A DNA stretch of 64,000 nt from Actinoplanes utahensis (GCF_016862455.1 NZ_BOMZ01000015.1:1-64000); one strand, 5' to 3'. Counted from the stretch's first letter, positions 51,699 to 61,418 are shown. The notes: a model not told the origin generated them from the sequence alone. Numbers and translations: made by a program.

Positions 51699-53645
51699 GT
51701 GGATGAATCAGGGCATTCCGGGGACACCGGGGCCTCAGCGGGTGGCAACGGCGCCGACTCGCATGACCGCACACGAGTGAACGGCTGGACGGGCAACGAC
51801 AGTCCGTGGGCCAACACGGGAGCGTCATTGGAGCAGGGAGTGGACACGCCGCCGTGGCGGCGCCCGTCGGACGGGCGTGTCTTCGGCCGGCAGCAGGTCC
51901 CCGGCGAGCGGCCCTTCGGGGTCACGCCGCCGTCCGATGTGCCCGCCTCCCAGCCGGGTCCGGAGATTCCCCCGTCCGAGGGGTGGCCCACCGACCGGAG
52001 CAGGCTGGCTGACATCCTCGGACACCGGCCGCCGCCGGGTGGCGTCCCGATGCCACCGAGCAGCGCCCCGCCGTACCCGTACGAGGGTGATCTCGACGAC
52101 TCCTACTCCCAGCGGGCTCCCGTGCCGATGCCCCGCCCGGACTGGCTGCCCGATCCGGTCACGCCGCCCGCCGCGCCGGTCGCGGCCGAGCCCGTCCGAT
52201 CCCGGCACGCGCTGGTCACCGACACCCTGGCGCAGGGCCTGCCGCAACTGGACAACCCGATCGCCGAGTCCTCGGCGTACGATTCGCCGAGTTTCCAGCG
52301 CACACCGACCCACGCCCCGCCGACCTTCGCGGATTCCGACGGCGTCGAGACCGATGCCGACAGTGATCGGAACGGGGTCCTGCCGCAGCGCGTCCCGGCC
52401 CAGCCGGACGTCCCGAGAGTTCCGGAGCCGCCCTCCGTGGAGCCGTCGGCCGAAGCGCCCGCCCTGGCGCGCATCGCGACGCACCTTCGTCGCGGTGACG
52501 TCGTGCCCGCCCGGGAACGCCAGGAGGGCTTCGACGTCCAGGACATCCTCGCCGCCGTGCGCGAGGTCGAGGGCGTCCGGGACGCGTCGCTGCGGGCCAC
52601 CCCCGCGGGTGCGCACAGCCTTCGCCTCGACCTCGCCGACGGCGCCGATCCGGCTGAGGTGAGCCGCCAGGTGGCCCGCCTCCTGCAGGACCGGATGGGC
52701 CTCGACGCGGCCATGCCGGGCGACCCGCCCGCCGCGCTCCGGCCGTCCAGCGCCCCGGTCTCGTCCGCCCGGACCCCACTGCTGCCCAGCCAGCCGGCCC
52801 GGGCCGCCGCTCCGGTCGCCCCGGTGTCCAGCCCGACCCGGCCGGTGTCGACCCCGGTTCGGCCGGTGTCGAGCCCGGCCCGGCCGGTGTCCAGCCCGGT
52901 TCGGCCCGTTTCCAGCCCGGCCCGTCCGGTGTCCAGCCCGGTCGCTCCGGCGTCCAGCACCGCGGCCTCGGTCTCCAGTCCGGTCCGGCCGGTGTCCAGC
53001 GTGCCCGCGCCTGTCTCCAGCCCTCCGGCCCCGGCTCCGGCCCCGGCTCCGGCTCCGGTTCCGGTGGCCCCGCCGGTCAGCGCTCCGCCGCCGACGGCCC
53101 CGCCGGTCAGCACTCCATTGGCGACGGCCCCGCCGGTCAGCGCTCCGCCGGCGACGGCCGCGCCGATCAGTACTCCCGCCGCGCTGGTCCCCGCCGACGC
53201 CTCCAAGCCCCGGCCCCTGGACCCCGGCGGCAACCCCGGCCCCCGCGTGATCATCGAGAACGTGCACGTCAACACGTTCGGCGCGGACGCCACCGTGGAG
53301 GTCCGGCTGCGTGCCGGCGGGCGGGCCGCCTCGGGCGTCGCCACCGGCCCAGCCGTCGACGGCTATCTGCTGCGGCTCTGCGCCACCGCCACCGCCGGGG
53401 CGGTCGACGACCTGCTCGCCGGCTCGGAGCACCCGGACGGCCCGGCCCGCTGTTTCGTCGAGCACGCCTCGGCGGTCTCGTTCGGCCCGATGCAGGTCGC
53501 GGTGGTCGTGCTGCTGCTGTCCTGCGGCGGCGGCTGGGTCGAGCAGCTCGCCGGCTCGGCCGTGGTGACCGGTGACGACCGGCACGCCATGGTGCGCGCC
53601 ACATTGGCGGCGGTCAACCGGCGGCTTGAGGCACTCTTGGCTTGA
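51699..53645 (+). CDS. Proline-rich conserved protein with C-terminal alpha/beta domain
   Basis: The 648-residue protein starts at GTG 51699 (GAGGAG 6 bases upstream). It has a disordered N-terminal half rich in Pro/Ser, a small structured domain at about 260-335 (EGFDVQDILAAVREVEGVRDASLRATPAGAHSLRLDLADG), a long proline-rich repeat region (about 350-500; PVSSPxRP units, then PAPAPAPAP and APPVSAPPxT units) and a C-terminal domain (about 515-645, RVIIENVHVNTFGADATVEVRLRAGG). No transmembrane segment is clear. It resembles Micromonosporaceae proteins of unknown function. It is divergent from the TetR gene and overlaps the next gene by one base. Confidence 0.75.
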   Translation: MDESGHSGDTGASAGGNGADSHDRTRVNGWTGNDSPWANTGASLEQGVDTPPWRRPSDGRVFGRQQVPGERPFGVTPPSDVPASQPGPEIPPSEGWPTDRSRLADILGHRPPPGGVPMPPSSAPPYPYEGDLDDSYSQRAPVPMPRPDWLPDPVTPPAAPVAAEPVRSRHALVTDTLAQGLPQLDNPIAESSAYDSPSFQRTPTHAPPTFADSDGVETDADSDRNGVLPQRVPAQPDVPRVPEPPSVEPSAEAPALARIATHLRRGDVVPARERQEGFDVQDILAAVREVEGVRDASLRATPAGAHSLRLDLADGADPAEVSRQVARLLQDRMGLDAAMPGDPPAALRPSSAPVSSARTPLLPSQPARAAAPVAPVSSPTRPVSTPVRPVSSPARPVSSPVRPVSSPARPVSSPVAPASSTAASVSSPVRPVSSVPAPVSSPPAPAPAPAPAPVPVAPPVSAPPPTAPPVSTPLATAPPVSAPPATAAPISTPAALVPADASKPRPLDPGGNPGPRVIIENVHVNTFGADATVEVRLRAGGRAASGVATGPAVDGYLLRLCATATAGAVDDLLAGSEHPDGPARCFVEHASAVSFGPMQVAVVVLLLSCGGGWVEQLAGSAVVTGDDRHAMVRATLAAVNRRLEALLA

Positions 53646-54601
53646 TGAAGGGTGCGATTCTGGCCGACGACAGCGCGCTGTTGCCGGAAGGGGAGATTCC
53701 GCCACCGTGGCCCGCACGCCGGGTGACCGTGGCCGGGTCGATGCTGCATGTGCGCGACACCCCTGGTCAGAGTCCCGACGCCGAGCCTGCTGTCTATGTG
53801 CACGGGCTCGGCGGCTCCTCGCAGAACTTCACCGATCTGGCCGGGCTGCTCGCCGACCGGCTCGACGGCCAGGCGGTGGACCTGCCCGGTTTCGGTTACA
53901 GCGATCCGAGTCCGCGCTATTCGATCCCCGCGTTCGCCGACACCATGATCGGTTATCTGGAGCAGTCCGGCCGGGGCCCGGTCCACCTGATCGGCAACTC
54001 GCTCGGGGGTTCGATCTCGGTGCGGGTCGCCGCGCTCCGTCCCGACCTGGTGCGCACCCTCACGCTGATCTCCCCGGCCATGCCGTTCCTCGACCCGCGC
54101 CGCACCGCGCAGGGCCCGGTCCTGCCGCTGCTCGCCCTGCCCGCCGCCGACCGCCTGATGGCGTGGGCGCTGACCCGGATCACCGCCGAGCAGATGGCCG
54201 AGCAGGTCCTCGCCGCATGCTTCGGCGACACGACGAAGGTGCATCCCCAGCGCCGTGCCGAGGCGATGGAGGAGATCCAGCTCCGCTACACGGTCGCCCA
54301 CTATCCGAAGGCCTATCTCGGCACCCTGCGCGGCCTGGTCGGCAGCTTCCTCCGGGCCTACCTCCCGGGTCTCAACTCGCAGTGGCGCCTGGCCGCCCGG
54401 ATCGAGGCTCCCACCCTGGTCATCGGCGGCCTCAACGACCGTCTGGTCGATCCCCGGGTGCCCACCCAGGTCGCCCGCGTCGTCCCCGACGGCCGCCTGC
54501 TGGTCCTTCCCGGCGTCGGCCATGTCGCCCAGATGGAGGTCCCGCGTCTGGTGGCCCGCGGCATCGTCGGCCTTCTCGACGAGGTCCGCGCTGATCGCTG
54601 A
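53645..54601 (+). CDS. Alpha/beta hydrolase
   Basis: The 318-residue enzyme has the oxyanion segment VHGLGGSSQNF, nucleophile elbow GNSLGGS (Ser119), acid in IGGLNDRLVD and His in LPGVGHVAQME, a complete catalytic triad. The ATG at 53645 overlaps the stop of the proline-rich gene (TGATG), so they are co-translated. Substrate unknown; the cap domain is short and helical. Confidence 0.92.
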   Translation: MKGAILADDSALLPEGEIPPPWPARRVTVAGSMLHVRDTPGQSPDAEPAVYVHGLGGSSQNFTDLAGLLADRLDGQAVDLPGFGYSDPSPRYSIPAFADTMIGYLEQSGRGPVHLIGNSLGGSISVRVAALRPDLVRTLTLISPAMPFLDPRRTAQGPVLPLLALPAADRLMAWALTRITAEQMAEQVLAACFGDTTKVHPQRRAEAMEEIQLRYTVAHYPKAYLGTLRGLVGSFLRAYLPGLNSQWRLAARIEAPTLVIGGLNDRLVDPRVPTQVARVVPDGRLLVLPGVGHVAQMEVPRLVARGIVGLLDEVRADR

Positions 54602-54634
54602 CGCGGTCGGCCACGTTCCGCGGAGCCGTGTGGT

Positions 54635-54667
54635 TGCACGATGTAACGATGCGCACAAGATCGTGCA
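54635..54667. promoter_or_regulatory. Inverted repeat upstream of the first DUF3152 gene
   Basis: TGCACGAT (54635-54642) and ATCGTGCA (54660-54667) are exact complements separated by 17 bases, in the short gap before the DUF3152 start. They could be an operator or a terminator for the preceding hydrolase gene. Confidence 0.35.
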
Positions 54668-54708
54668 CGGGTAGGTGCGGTGAGCGTCATGTGCGACTCT
54701 GAAGGCCC

Positions 54709-55668
54709 ATGATCTCGCCTGCCCCGCCGGCCTCCTCCCGGCGATCCACATCCCCTGGCGGCCGTTGGCGGCAGTCCTGGCTGATCGCTCTCGCGGCGAC
54801 ATTGGTGCTGCTCACCGCCGTGGTGATCGGTCGACAGCTCAGCAGCGACCCGGGCCCGGCTGGTCATCCGGCCGCGGCGGCCGCGTCGCCCGCCGGCTCA
54901 CCCGCGTCCAGTGCGGAGCACTCCGGTGCGGCAGCCGGTCCGTCCGGCTCGGTGCCGTCGCCCGGGTCGTCCCCGGCGGATGCTCCGGATCCCGGTTCTC
55001 CCGGCACACCGGTGATGGCGCCCAGATCGCCGGCGACCTCGGTCTTCCCGGCCGAGGACGTGGTGCAGATGCCCGGCAAGGTGCCGGTGAAGGGCTCCGG
55101 CGAGTTCCAGTACGCGACCACCCGCGGCCCGGTCGCCGGTCCCCAGGGCACGGTCCGGCGGTTCAAGGTCGCCGTGGAGAAGGGCAGCGGCGAGGACGTC
55201 GCCGCGTTCACCGCACAGGTCCGGGCGGTGCTGGAGGACTCCCGCAGCTGGGTCGGCGCCGGCCGGTTCCGCCTGCAGCTGGTGACCGGCGCGGAGAAGG
55301 CCGACTTCACCGTCTACCTGGCGACCCGGGAGACCGCGGGCCGGATGTGCCAGCTGGGTGGCACCAACATCCGGATCGGCGGCGTGCCGTACACGTCCTG
55401 CCGGGCCACCGGCAAGGCCATCATCAACCTGGACCGCTGGCGCAAGTCCGCCCCCACCTACGTGGAGTCGGGGACCAGCCTCGCCCAGTACCGCCGCTAT
55501 GTGATCAATCACGAGGTCGGGCACGAGTTCGGCCACCGTCACGAGGGCTGCCCCAAGACCGGTGGCCCGGCCCCGGTGATGGTCCAGCAGACTCTGACCC
55601 TGCGCGGTTGCAACCCGTACTCCTGGCCCCGCCGCAACGGCAGGGACTTCTCCGGCCCGTCCCTCTGA
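54709..55668 (+). CDS. DUF3152 metallopeptidase-like secreted protein (copy 1)
   Basis: The 319-residue protein has an N-terminal membrane anchor (LIALAATLVLLTAVVIG), a Pro/Ser/Ala-rich linker and a C-terminal DUF3152 domain (about 135-315). The domain carries HEVGHEFGHRHEGC, an extended zinc-metallopeptidase HExxHxxGHxH motif, and PAPVMVQQTL downstream, so a metal-dependent proteolytic role is likely but unproven. Four Cys are present in the domain. It has a neighbouring paralogue (55776-58058) and a mycobacterial counterpart next to moeZ (Rv3207c). Confidence 0.88.
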   Translation: MISPAPPASSRRSTSPGGRWRQSWLIALAATLVLLTAVVIGRQLSSDPGPAGHPAAAAASPAGSPASSAEHSGAAAGPSGSVPSPGSSPADAPDPGSPGTPVMAPRSPATSVFPAEDVVQMPGKVPVKGSGEFQYATTRGPVAGPQGTVRRFKVAVEKGSGEDVAAFTAQVRAVLEDSRSWVGAGRFRLQLVTGAEKADFTVYLATRETAGRMCQLGGTNIRIGGVPYTSCRATGKAIINLDRWRKSAPTYVESGTSLAQYRRYVINHEVGHEFGHRHEGCPKTGGPAPVMVQQTLTLRGCNPYSWPRRNGRDFSGPSL

Positions 55669-55775
55669 CCCACCCGAGCGGGCCGCGGTGTGGCTGGTGG
55701 GGTTGTCGGCACTTCCGGTACGGAAATGCGAAAGTCCGGTGACGGCCGGTGAGTCGTGGCAGGCTTTCGCTTGCT

Positions 55776-58058
55776 ATGGCAAACGCGACAAATGGCCCCG
55801 TTGACCCGAACGCCGGCATCGAGCGGCGTGGTCGAGGCGAGCGTTCCCGCGCACAGGTGAATCCTGCGGCGCCGGACGCGACGCCCCCCGCCACGGCCCG
55901 GCGCAGCCGCACCGTGGCGGCGGCCGCCACGGCGAAGTCGCCGTTGACGGCCGCGGCCGAACCCGCCCGTAAGACGGTGCGCAAGTCCGCGCCCGCCGAG
56001 GATCCGGCCACCCGCCGTCCGGCCGCCCGCAAGTCGACCGCGGCGGCCGACACCGGCGAGACCCCGGTCAAGCCGGCCGCGGTCAAGTCCACCTCGTCCC
56101 GGACCACGACCGGGCGCTCGCCGGCCCGCAAGACCGCTACGGTCAAGGCCCCGGTGGAGCCGGACCCGGAGACCGCGGTCCGGCCGGCCCGCCGCCGGAC
56201 GGCCGCCACCACGGAGCCGGCGAGCCCCGGCGGCCGTGTGGCAGGCGCCGCGTCCCAGGGCGAGGCCCGGGTACGCCGTACCCCCGCCCCTGAAGATCTC
56301 GAGGCGCCCGCCGGAGGTGAGGCGGGGTCCGCGCCGGCGGAGATGACTCGCGGCATCCTGGAGTTGGCCGCCGAGCGCCTGGCCGCCTCGAAACCGCGCC
56401 CCGCGGAACCCGAGCCGTCCCGGCCGGCCGCTGACGACCCGATGGCCGCGCCGGGCGGGTACGTGAACCCCCGTGGCGCCGGCGCCCGCCGGTCGAGCCG
56501 CTCCACGGCGTCCGGACCCGGTTTCCGGGCCGTTCCCGGCGCTGCCCGGCCCGGTTCGGCCGGCCGTCCACCGCTCACTTCGCGGCCACTCGCGGGCCCT
56601 CCGGAGGTGGAGTCCGGCCAGTGGGACGGGCTGTCCGCCGGTAACGGCTGGCTCGGGGGGCCCGGATTCCCGGAGCGGCCCGAGCGAGGGGACGAGTCCG
56701 GGTTCGTCGACCGTCCCGGCTCGCATCGTGGGTTCGCCGACCGGGGACCGGACGTCTCGCCGGAGGCGGCTGCGCCGGGAGCGGAGCTCGCGGATGTGGC
56801 GGCGGAGAACGGGTACCCGAAGATCAGGAACCGGCCGGGCCTGCCGCCGAGCCTGCGGCTGCCGGTCGAGCTGCCGGACAACCTGTGGCCGCCACGCAAC
56901 CTGCTGGAACGCAACCTCGCCGAGAACATCCACGTCCCCGCGCCGGTTCCGCCCATGGTCGAGGATTCGGAACCCGGGCACGAGGCCCCGGAGGCCCGCA
57001 CGCCCGCCGGGGCGGCCCCGGCGTCCGTGGAGGCGGTCACCGAGGAACGCCCCGGCATGGCGGTGCGGGAACCGGACGAGCACGAGCGGATCTACGTGCC
57101 GGCCGCCGAGCGGCACCGCCCACGCGTGGACACCCTCCCCGAGGCGGAGCCGGAGCACCACGACTTCCTGCCGTCGGTGATGTCCCGGGGGGACAGCGAC
57201 GCCGAGTACGTTCCGGCGCACTCGCGGACCGACCCGCCGGCCCGGCACGCGGCGCCGGAGACCACCACCACCCGCCGGGTCCGATGGCGGCGGAGGGCGG
57301 TGCTCGTGGCGTACCTCCTGCTGGTGATCGCCGTCCTGGTCGCCGGCCATGAGCTGCGCAACGAGGAGCAGCCCGTCGCACCCGGGCGGGAGACCGCGCA
57401 ACGCGCGGCCGAACCGGCGGAGATACGCCCCGCCCCGGCCGTGACCGGGGCCGCGCCGATGAAGACCGGCGACAGCGAGACGGTGGCGGCGGCGAAGCCG
57501 GGCGAGTTCGGGTACGCGAACACCCGCGGCCCGGTGCTCGGCACCGGCGGCCGGCTGTACCGGTTCCGGGTCGCGGTCGAGGAGACCGTCGAGGGCACGT
57601 CGCCGGGGGAGTTCGCCGAGGCGATCGACGACACCCTGGGTGACGAGCGCAGTTGGATCAACAAGGGCCGGCTGCGGCTGCGGCGGGTGCCGAAGGCCGG
57701 CGCCGACGCGGACTTCACCGTCTACCTGGCCTCGGCGAAGACGTCGGAGCGGATGTGCGCGGCCGGTGGCCTGGACACCGAGGGTTACACCTCGTGCCGT
57801 GTGCCCGGCCAGGTCGTCATCAACGCCGATCGGTGGGACGGCGCGGTCCCCGACTACGACGGCAAACTGGACGTCTACCGGCGTTACACGATCAACCACG
57901 AGGTCGGTCACGAGCTCGGGCACGGGCACGAGGCCTGCCCCGGCAAGGGCGAGCCGGCGCCGGTGATGCAGCAGCAGACCTTCGGCCTGAAGGGCTGCAC
58001 CGCGAACGCATGGCCCTATCTGGACGGCAAGCGTTACGCGGGCAAGCCGATAGCGTGA
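55776..58058 (+). CDS. DUF3152 metallopeptidase-like protein with long basic N-terminus (copy 2)
   Basis: The 760-residue protein starts at ATG 55776. A disordered basic/proline-rich N-terminal part of about 500 residues (KSTAAADTGE, KTATVKAP, RSSRSTASG) is cytoplasmic, followed by one transmembrane helix (VLVAYLLLVIAVLVAGHEL, about 510-529) and a C-terminal DUF3152 domain (about 575-755) with NHEVGHELGHGHEAC. The catalytic motif and Cys pattern match copy 1. The long cytoplasmic tail is unusual for the family and may be a contact site. Start uncertain; GTG 55749 is an alternative. Confidence 0.85.
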   Translation: MANATNGPVDPNAGIERRGRGERSRAQVNPAAPDATPPATARRSRTVAAAATAKSPLTAAAEPARKTVRKSAPAEDPATRRPAARKSTAAADTGETPVKPAAVKSTSSRTTTGRSPARKTATVKAPVEPDPETAVRPARRRTAATTEPASPGGRVAGAASQGEARVRRTPAPEDLEAPAGGEAGSAPAEMTRGILELAAERLAASKPRPAEPEPSRPAADDPMAAPGGYVNPRGAGARRSSRSTASGPGFRAVPGAARPGSAGRPPLTSRPLAGPPEVESGQWDGLSAGNGWLGGPGFPERPERGDESGFVDRPGSHRGFADRGPDVSPEAAAPGAELADVAAENGYPKIRNRPGLPPSLRLPVELPDNLWPPRNLLERNLAENIHVPAPVPPMVEDSEPGHEAPEARTPAGAAPASVEAVTEERPGMAVREPDEHERIYVPAAERHRPRVDTLPEAEPEHHDFLPSVMSRGDSDAEYVPAHSRTDPPARHAAPETTTTRRVRWRRRAVLVAYLLLVIAVLVAGHELRNEEQPVAPGRETAQRAAEPAEIRPAPAVTGAAPMKTGDSETVAAAKPGEFGYANTRGPVLGTGGRLYRFRVAVEETVEGTSPGEFAEAIDDTLGDERSWINKGRLRLRRVPKAGADADFTVYLASAKTSERMCAAGGLDTEGYTSCRVPGQVVINADRWDGAVPDYDGKLDVYRRYTINHEVGHELGHGHEACPGKGEPAPVMQQQTFGLKGCTANAWPYLDGKRYAGKPIA

Positions 58059-58179
58059 ATTATTCCGCGATCCCGCATGTCGGGCCCGTGGCCAACGTCA
58101 TGGGTGCTGGTGCGCGAATCGAGCGACAATGGGCGGCGTTCCAACACATCCGAATTCACCGAACCCCGGGGAGTGAACT

Positions 58180-59361
58180 GTGGCTCTGCCCCCGCTCGTC
58201 GAGCCGGCCGCCGAGCTGAGCGTCGACGAGATCCGCCGCTATTCGCGTCACCTGATCATCCCCGACGTCGGGATGGACGGGCAGAAGCGGCTCAAGAACG
58301 CCAAGGTCCTCGCCGTGGGCGCGGGCGGCCTCGGCTCGCCGACCTTGCTCTACCTGGCCGCGGCCGGCGTGGGCACGCTCGGCATCATCGACTTCGACAC
58401 CGTCGACGAGTCGAACCTCCAGCGCCAGATCATCCACGGCGTCTCCGACATCGGCACGCCCAAGGCGGAGTCCGCGGCCCGGAGCATCGCCGAGGTCAAC
58501 CCGCTGGTGAACGTGGTCATCCACAACACCGCGCTGGACCGGGACAACGTCAAGGAGATCTTCTCCCAGTACGACCTGATCGTCGACGGCACCGACAACT
58601 TCGCGACCCGTTACATGGTCAACGACGCCGCGGTGCTGCTCGGCAAGCCGTACGTCTGGGGTTCGATCTACCGCTTCGACGGTCAGGCCTCGGTCTTCTG
58701 GGAGGAGCACGGTCCCTGCTACCGCTGCCTCTACCCGGAGCCCCCGCCGCCCGGCATGGTCCCGAGCTGCGCCGAGGGCGGCGTGCTCGGCGTGCTCTGC
58801 GCGTCGATCGGCTCGATCCAGGTCAACGAGGCGATCAAGCTGATCACCGGGATCGGTGAGCCGCTCGTCGGGCGTCTGATGGTCTACGACGCCCTGGAGA
58901 TGGAGTACCGCAAGATCAAGGTGCGCAAGGACCCGAACTGCGCGCTCTGCGGTGACAACCCGACCGTCACCGACCTGCTCGAGGACTACGAGGACTTCTG
59001 CGGCGCCGTCTCCGAGGAGGCGCAGGAGGCGGTCACCGGCTCCACGATCACCGTCCGCGAGCTCAAGGACTGGCAGGACAGCGGCAAGGACATCTTCCTC
59101 GTCGACGTCCGCGAGCCCGCCGAGTGGGAGATCAACCGGATCCCCGGCGCGGTCCTGATCCCCAAGGGCGAGATCCTCTCCGGCGAGGCGCTCGCGAAGT
59201 TCCCGCAGGACAAGCAGATCGTCCTGCACTGCAAGTCGGGCGTGCGCTCGGCGGAGGCGCTGGCCGCGCTCAAGACGGCCGGCTTCAAGGACGCCGTCCA
59301 CGTGCAGGGCGGCATCGTCTCCTGGGTCAGCGTCATCGACCCGTCCCTGCCGTCGTACTGA
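58180..59361 (+). CDS. moeZ: Adenylyltransferase/sulfurtransferase MoeZ
   Basis: This 393-residue protein has an N-terminal ThiF/MoeB-type E1 domain (about 18-265: RRYSRHLIIPDVG, VGAGGLGSPTLLYLAAAGVG, IDFDTVDESNLQRQ, VDGTDNFATRY, zinc cysteines CYRC and CALC) and a C-terminal rhodanese domain (about 285-390) with active Cys in LHCKSGVRS. MoeZ activates and thiolates sulfur-carrier proteins for molybdopterin, cysteine and other sulfur transfer. GTG 58180 follows GGGGAG. Like mycobacterial moeZ (Rv3206c) it lies next to a DUF3152 gene. Confidence 0.96.
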   Translation: MALPPLVEPAAELSVDEIRRYSRHLIIPDVGMDGQKRLKNAKVLAVGAGGLGSPTLLYLAAAGVGTLGIIDFDTVDESNLQRQIIHGVSDIGTPKAESAARSIAEVNPLVNVVIHNTALDRDNVKEIFSQYDLIVDGTDNFATRYMVNDAAVLLGKPYVWGSIYRFDGQASVFWEEHGPCYRCLYPEPPPPGMVPSCAEGGVLGVLCASIGSIQVNEAIKLITGIGEPLVGRLMVYDALEMEYRKIKVRKDPNCALCGDNPTVTDLLEDYEDFCGAVSEEAQEAVTGSTITVRELKDWQDSGKDIFLVDVREPAEWEINRIPGAVLIPKGEILSGEALAKFPQDKQIVLHCKSGVRSAEALAALKTAGFKDAVHVQGGIVSWVSVIDPSLPSY

Positions 59362-59371
59362 TCCACGCTTT

Positions 59372-59397
59372 GGGGAGTCACCTTCGGGTGACTCCCC
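59372..59397 (+). terminator. moeZ terminator with UUCG tetraloop
   Basis: An 11-bp stem (GGGGAGTCACC and its complement) closed by a TTCG tetraloop lies 10 bases after the stop codon. Confidence 0.85.
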
Positions 59398-59446
59398 GGG
59401 TGGGACGGGCCTGCGGTTCGCCGATCCGGCCGGTACCGTCTTTATC

Positions 59447-60250
59447 GTGATCGATATAGATGCCGCGATCGGTTACGTGGTCGCCCATGGTGATCCGGTG
59501 GAACGGGCGCGGTTGTCACATCTGCGCACCGGGCATCCGGCCCCGCCGGAGGTCATGGTCCGGATCGCTGCCGGGCAGATGGCCGAGGGCGGCTGGCCCG
59601 CCTCCGCCGACGGTGCGATCCCGTCGATCGACGCCACCTGTTTCCGCCTCGCCGAGCTCGACGACATCGGCGCCCTCAACGACGCGGTCGGTGTGCGCGC
59701 CCTGCACTGGCTGGCCAGCGCACAGCGCGGCGACGGGACCTGGCAGGAGCACGAGTCGCTCGCCGACCAGGCGCCACCCTGGGCGCTGCCCGGCGACCCC
59801 GAGGCGACCCTCTATCTGACCTCGGTCGCCGGTTTCTGGCTCACCGTCGCGGCCGTCCAGATCGACCCTCATCAGACCCGGTCGCCGTGGGGCGAGGTCC
59901 TGCGGTCCGCCGCCGGGTGGGCGGTCTCCCAACTGCGCCCGGACGGTACGTGGCCCTCGTTCCTGGCAACCGGCTGGCACGCCGCCGGATTGCTGCACCA
60001 GCAGCAGTTCTTCTACGAGTCGGCGCGGGTCCAGCAGATCCTCGGCGACCGCCTGCCGGACATGTCGCCGGCCGATGTCGCCTCGATGGCGGCGGCCCTG
60101 CGCCGGGTGAACCTGGGCGACGACTGGCTGTTGCAGAGCGCCCGCAAGCGGCTGGCCGCGACCCAGCGCGGCGACGGCGGCTGGGACAGCGACGAAGGCC
60201 CGCTCTTCGACGTCAACATCACGCTGACGGCGCTGCGGGCCTGTCGTTGA
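59447..60250 (+). CDS. Prenyltransferase/squalene-oxidase-repeat protein
   Basis: The 267-residue protein has QW-like repeats of the terpene-cyclase/prenyltransferase alpha-alpha barrel: RIAAGQMAEGGWPAS, HWLASAQRGDGTWQEHESL, WAVSQLRPDGTWPSF and LAATQRGDGGWDSD. It is shorter than squalene-hopene cyclases (about 600 residues), has no DXDD motif and is therefore probably not a full cyclase; similar single-barrel proteins are of unknown function. GTG 59447 is the start. Confidence 0.8.
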   Translation: MIDIDAAIGYVVAHGDPVERARLSHLRTGHPAPPEVMVRIAAGQMAEGGWPASADGAIPSIDATCFRLAELDDIGALNDAVGVRALHWLASAQRGDGTWQEHESLADQAPPWALPGDPEATLYLTSVAGFWLTVAAVQIDPHQTRSPWGEVLRSAAGWAVSQLRPDGTWPSFLATGWHAAGLLHQQQFFYESARVQQILGDRLPDMSPADVASMAAALRRVNLGDDWLLQSARKRLAATQRGDGGWDSDEGPLFDVNITLTALRACR

Positions 60251-60260
60251 AGATCTGCCG

Positions 60261-61418
60261 CTATGCGGTGGCCGGCACTCGTGGGCGGGCGGTGCGGATG
60301 AATCCGGCGTTGCGGTCGGCGATTGCCATCCGTACGTACCAGACTGCTCCGAGCGGGGTCATGACCAGGCTGTTGAACAGGGAGTACAGCGGGAGGAGCG
60401 CCAGCATGGGGCTGCGTACCCGCCAGTGGACGATCACGGTGGCGATGGCGTGCAGGGTGAAGATGGCCAGTAGCGCCCAGCCGCCGGTCGCGAGAGTGAT
60501 CCAGCGGAACGGCAGTCCCACAGTGGTCACGATCGCGCCGTAGATCCAGAAGAACGGGTGCCGGGCGAGCAGGTGCAGGTTCATCACGAACAGCCGGAAC
60601 TCGCCGCCGGACCACGCCAGACGCTGCCGGTACCAGCTCTTGAGGGTGTCCGGCACCGCGGTGCGGACAGCGAACGGCAGGTGCCCGACCCGATAGCCGA
60701 GAGCCTTCGCCAGCAGGCCGGCCTCGACGTCGTTGCCCTGGAAGAACAGTGAGTGCCGGCGCATGACCTCGCGGTGTGCCTCGGCCCGCGCCACATGGCA
60801 GGCTCCCGACACCTGCCAGGGGGCGATGAGGCGCAGCTTCATGGCGCTGCGGTACTCGTAGGCCTGGAGACGGGCGAGCACCGACCGCGTGTTCGTCGGG
60901 ACGAGCGGCACGGACGCGAAGTCGTACCCGTTGGCGGCGAGCATGCCGACCAGGACGCCGAACGGCTGGTCGGTGATGCTGTCCGCGTCGATGCACACCA
61001 CGTACGGTGCGCGCACCTGATGTTCGAGCGCTTCCCGGACGAGCATGTCCCGTGCCGCCCCGGAGGTCGCCCGCTTGCCGTCCGCGCCGATCCCACCGGC
61101 CACGGCGGCGGCGCGGAAGATCCGGAAGCCGTACTGGTCCGCGATGGCGGCGAGTTCCCGGTAGAACTCCGGGCTCTCGCCGTTCGTCGTGCAGAGCAGT
61201 ACCCGGTCGCCGTATTGGCGCAGGTACTGCACGTTCTCCAGGTAGGTGACCGACCCGTAGATCGGGACCAGGACCTCGAAGTCCTCGACCGCGGGGCCGA
61301 CGGCCGGCTTACGACCGCCGAACGCGGCGACCAGCGTGGGCGACCGGTCGATGAGCACCCATATCACCGGGATGATCAGGAACGACAGAGCGAAGACCGA
61401 CCAGGAGACCGGCGTCAT
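60261..61418 (-). CDS. Membrane glycosyltransferase family 2 (processive type)
   Basis: The 385-residue protein has an N-terminal helix, a GT2 catalytic domain (about 45-260: FEVLVPIYGSVTYLE, VVCIDADSITD, FFQGNDVEAGLLAKAL, YRQRLAWSGG) and three to four C-terminal helices (about 275-370). The D-x-D, E/D and Q-R-x-x-W motifs are those of processive hyaluronan/cellulose/chitin synthase-like enzymes, which polymerise sugars and help export them. Its ATG overlaps the stop of the CapD-like gene (ATGA). Confidence 0.9.
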   Translation of the reverse strand: MTPVSWSVFALSFLIIPVIWVLIDRSPTLVAAFGGRKPAVGPAVEDFEVLVPIYGSVTYLENVQYLRQYGDRVLLCTTNGESPEFYRELAAIADQYGFRIFRAAAVAGGIGADGKRATSGAARDMLVREALEHQVRAPYVVCIDADSITDQPFGVLVGMLAANGYDFASVPLVPTNTRSVLARLQAYEYRSAMKLRLIAPWQVSGACHVARAEAHREVMRRHSLFFQGNDVEAGLLAKALGYRVGHLPFAVRTAVPDTLKSWYRQRLAWSGGEFRLFVMNLHLLARHPFFWIYGAIVTTVGLPFRWITLATGGWALLAIFTLHAIATVIVHWRVRSPMLALLPLYSLFNSLVMTPLGAVWYVRMAIADRNAGFIRTARPRVPATA

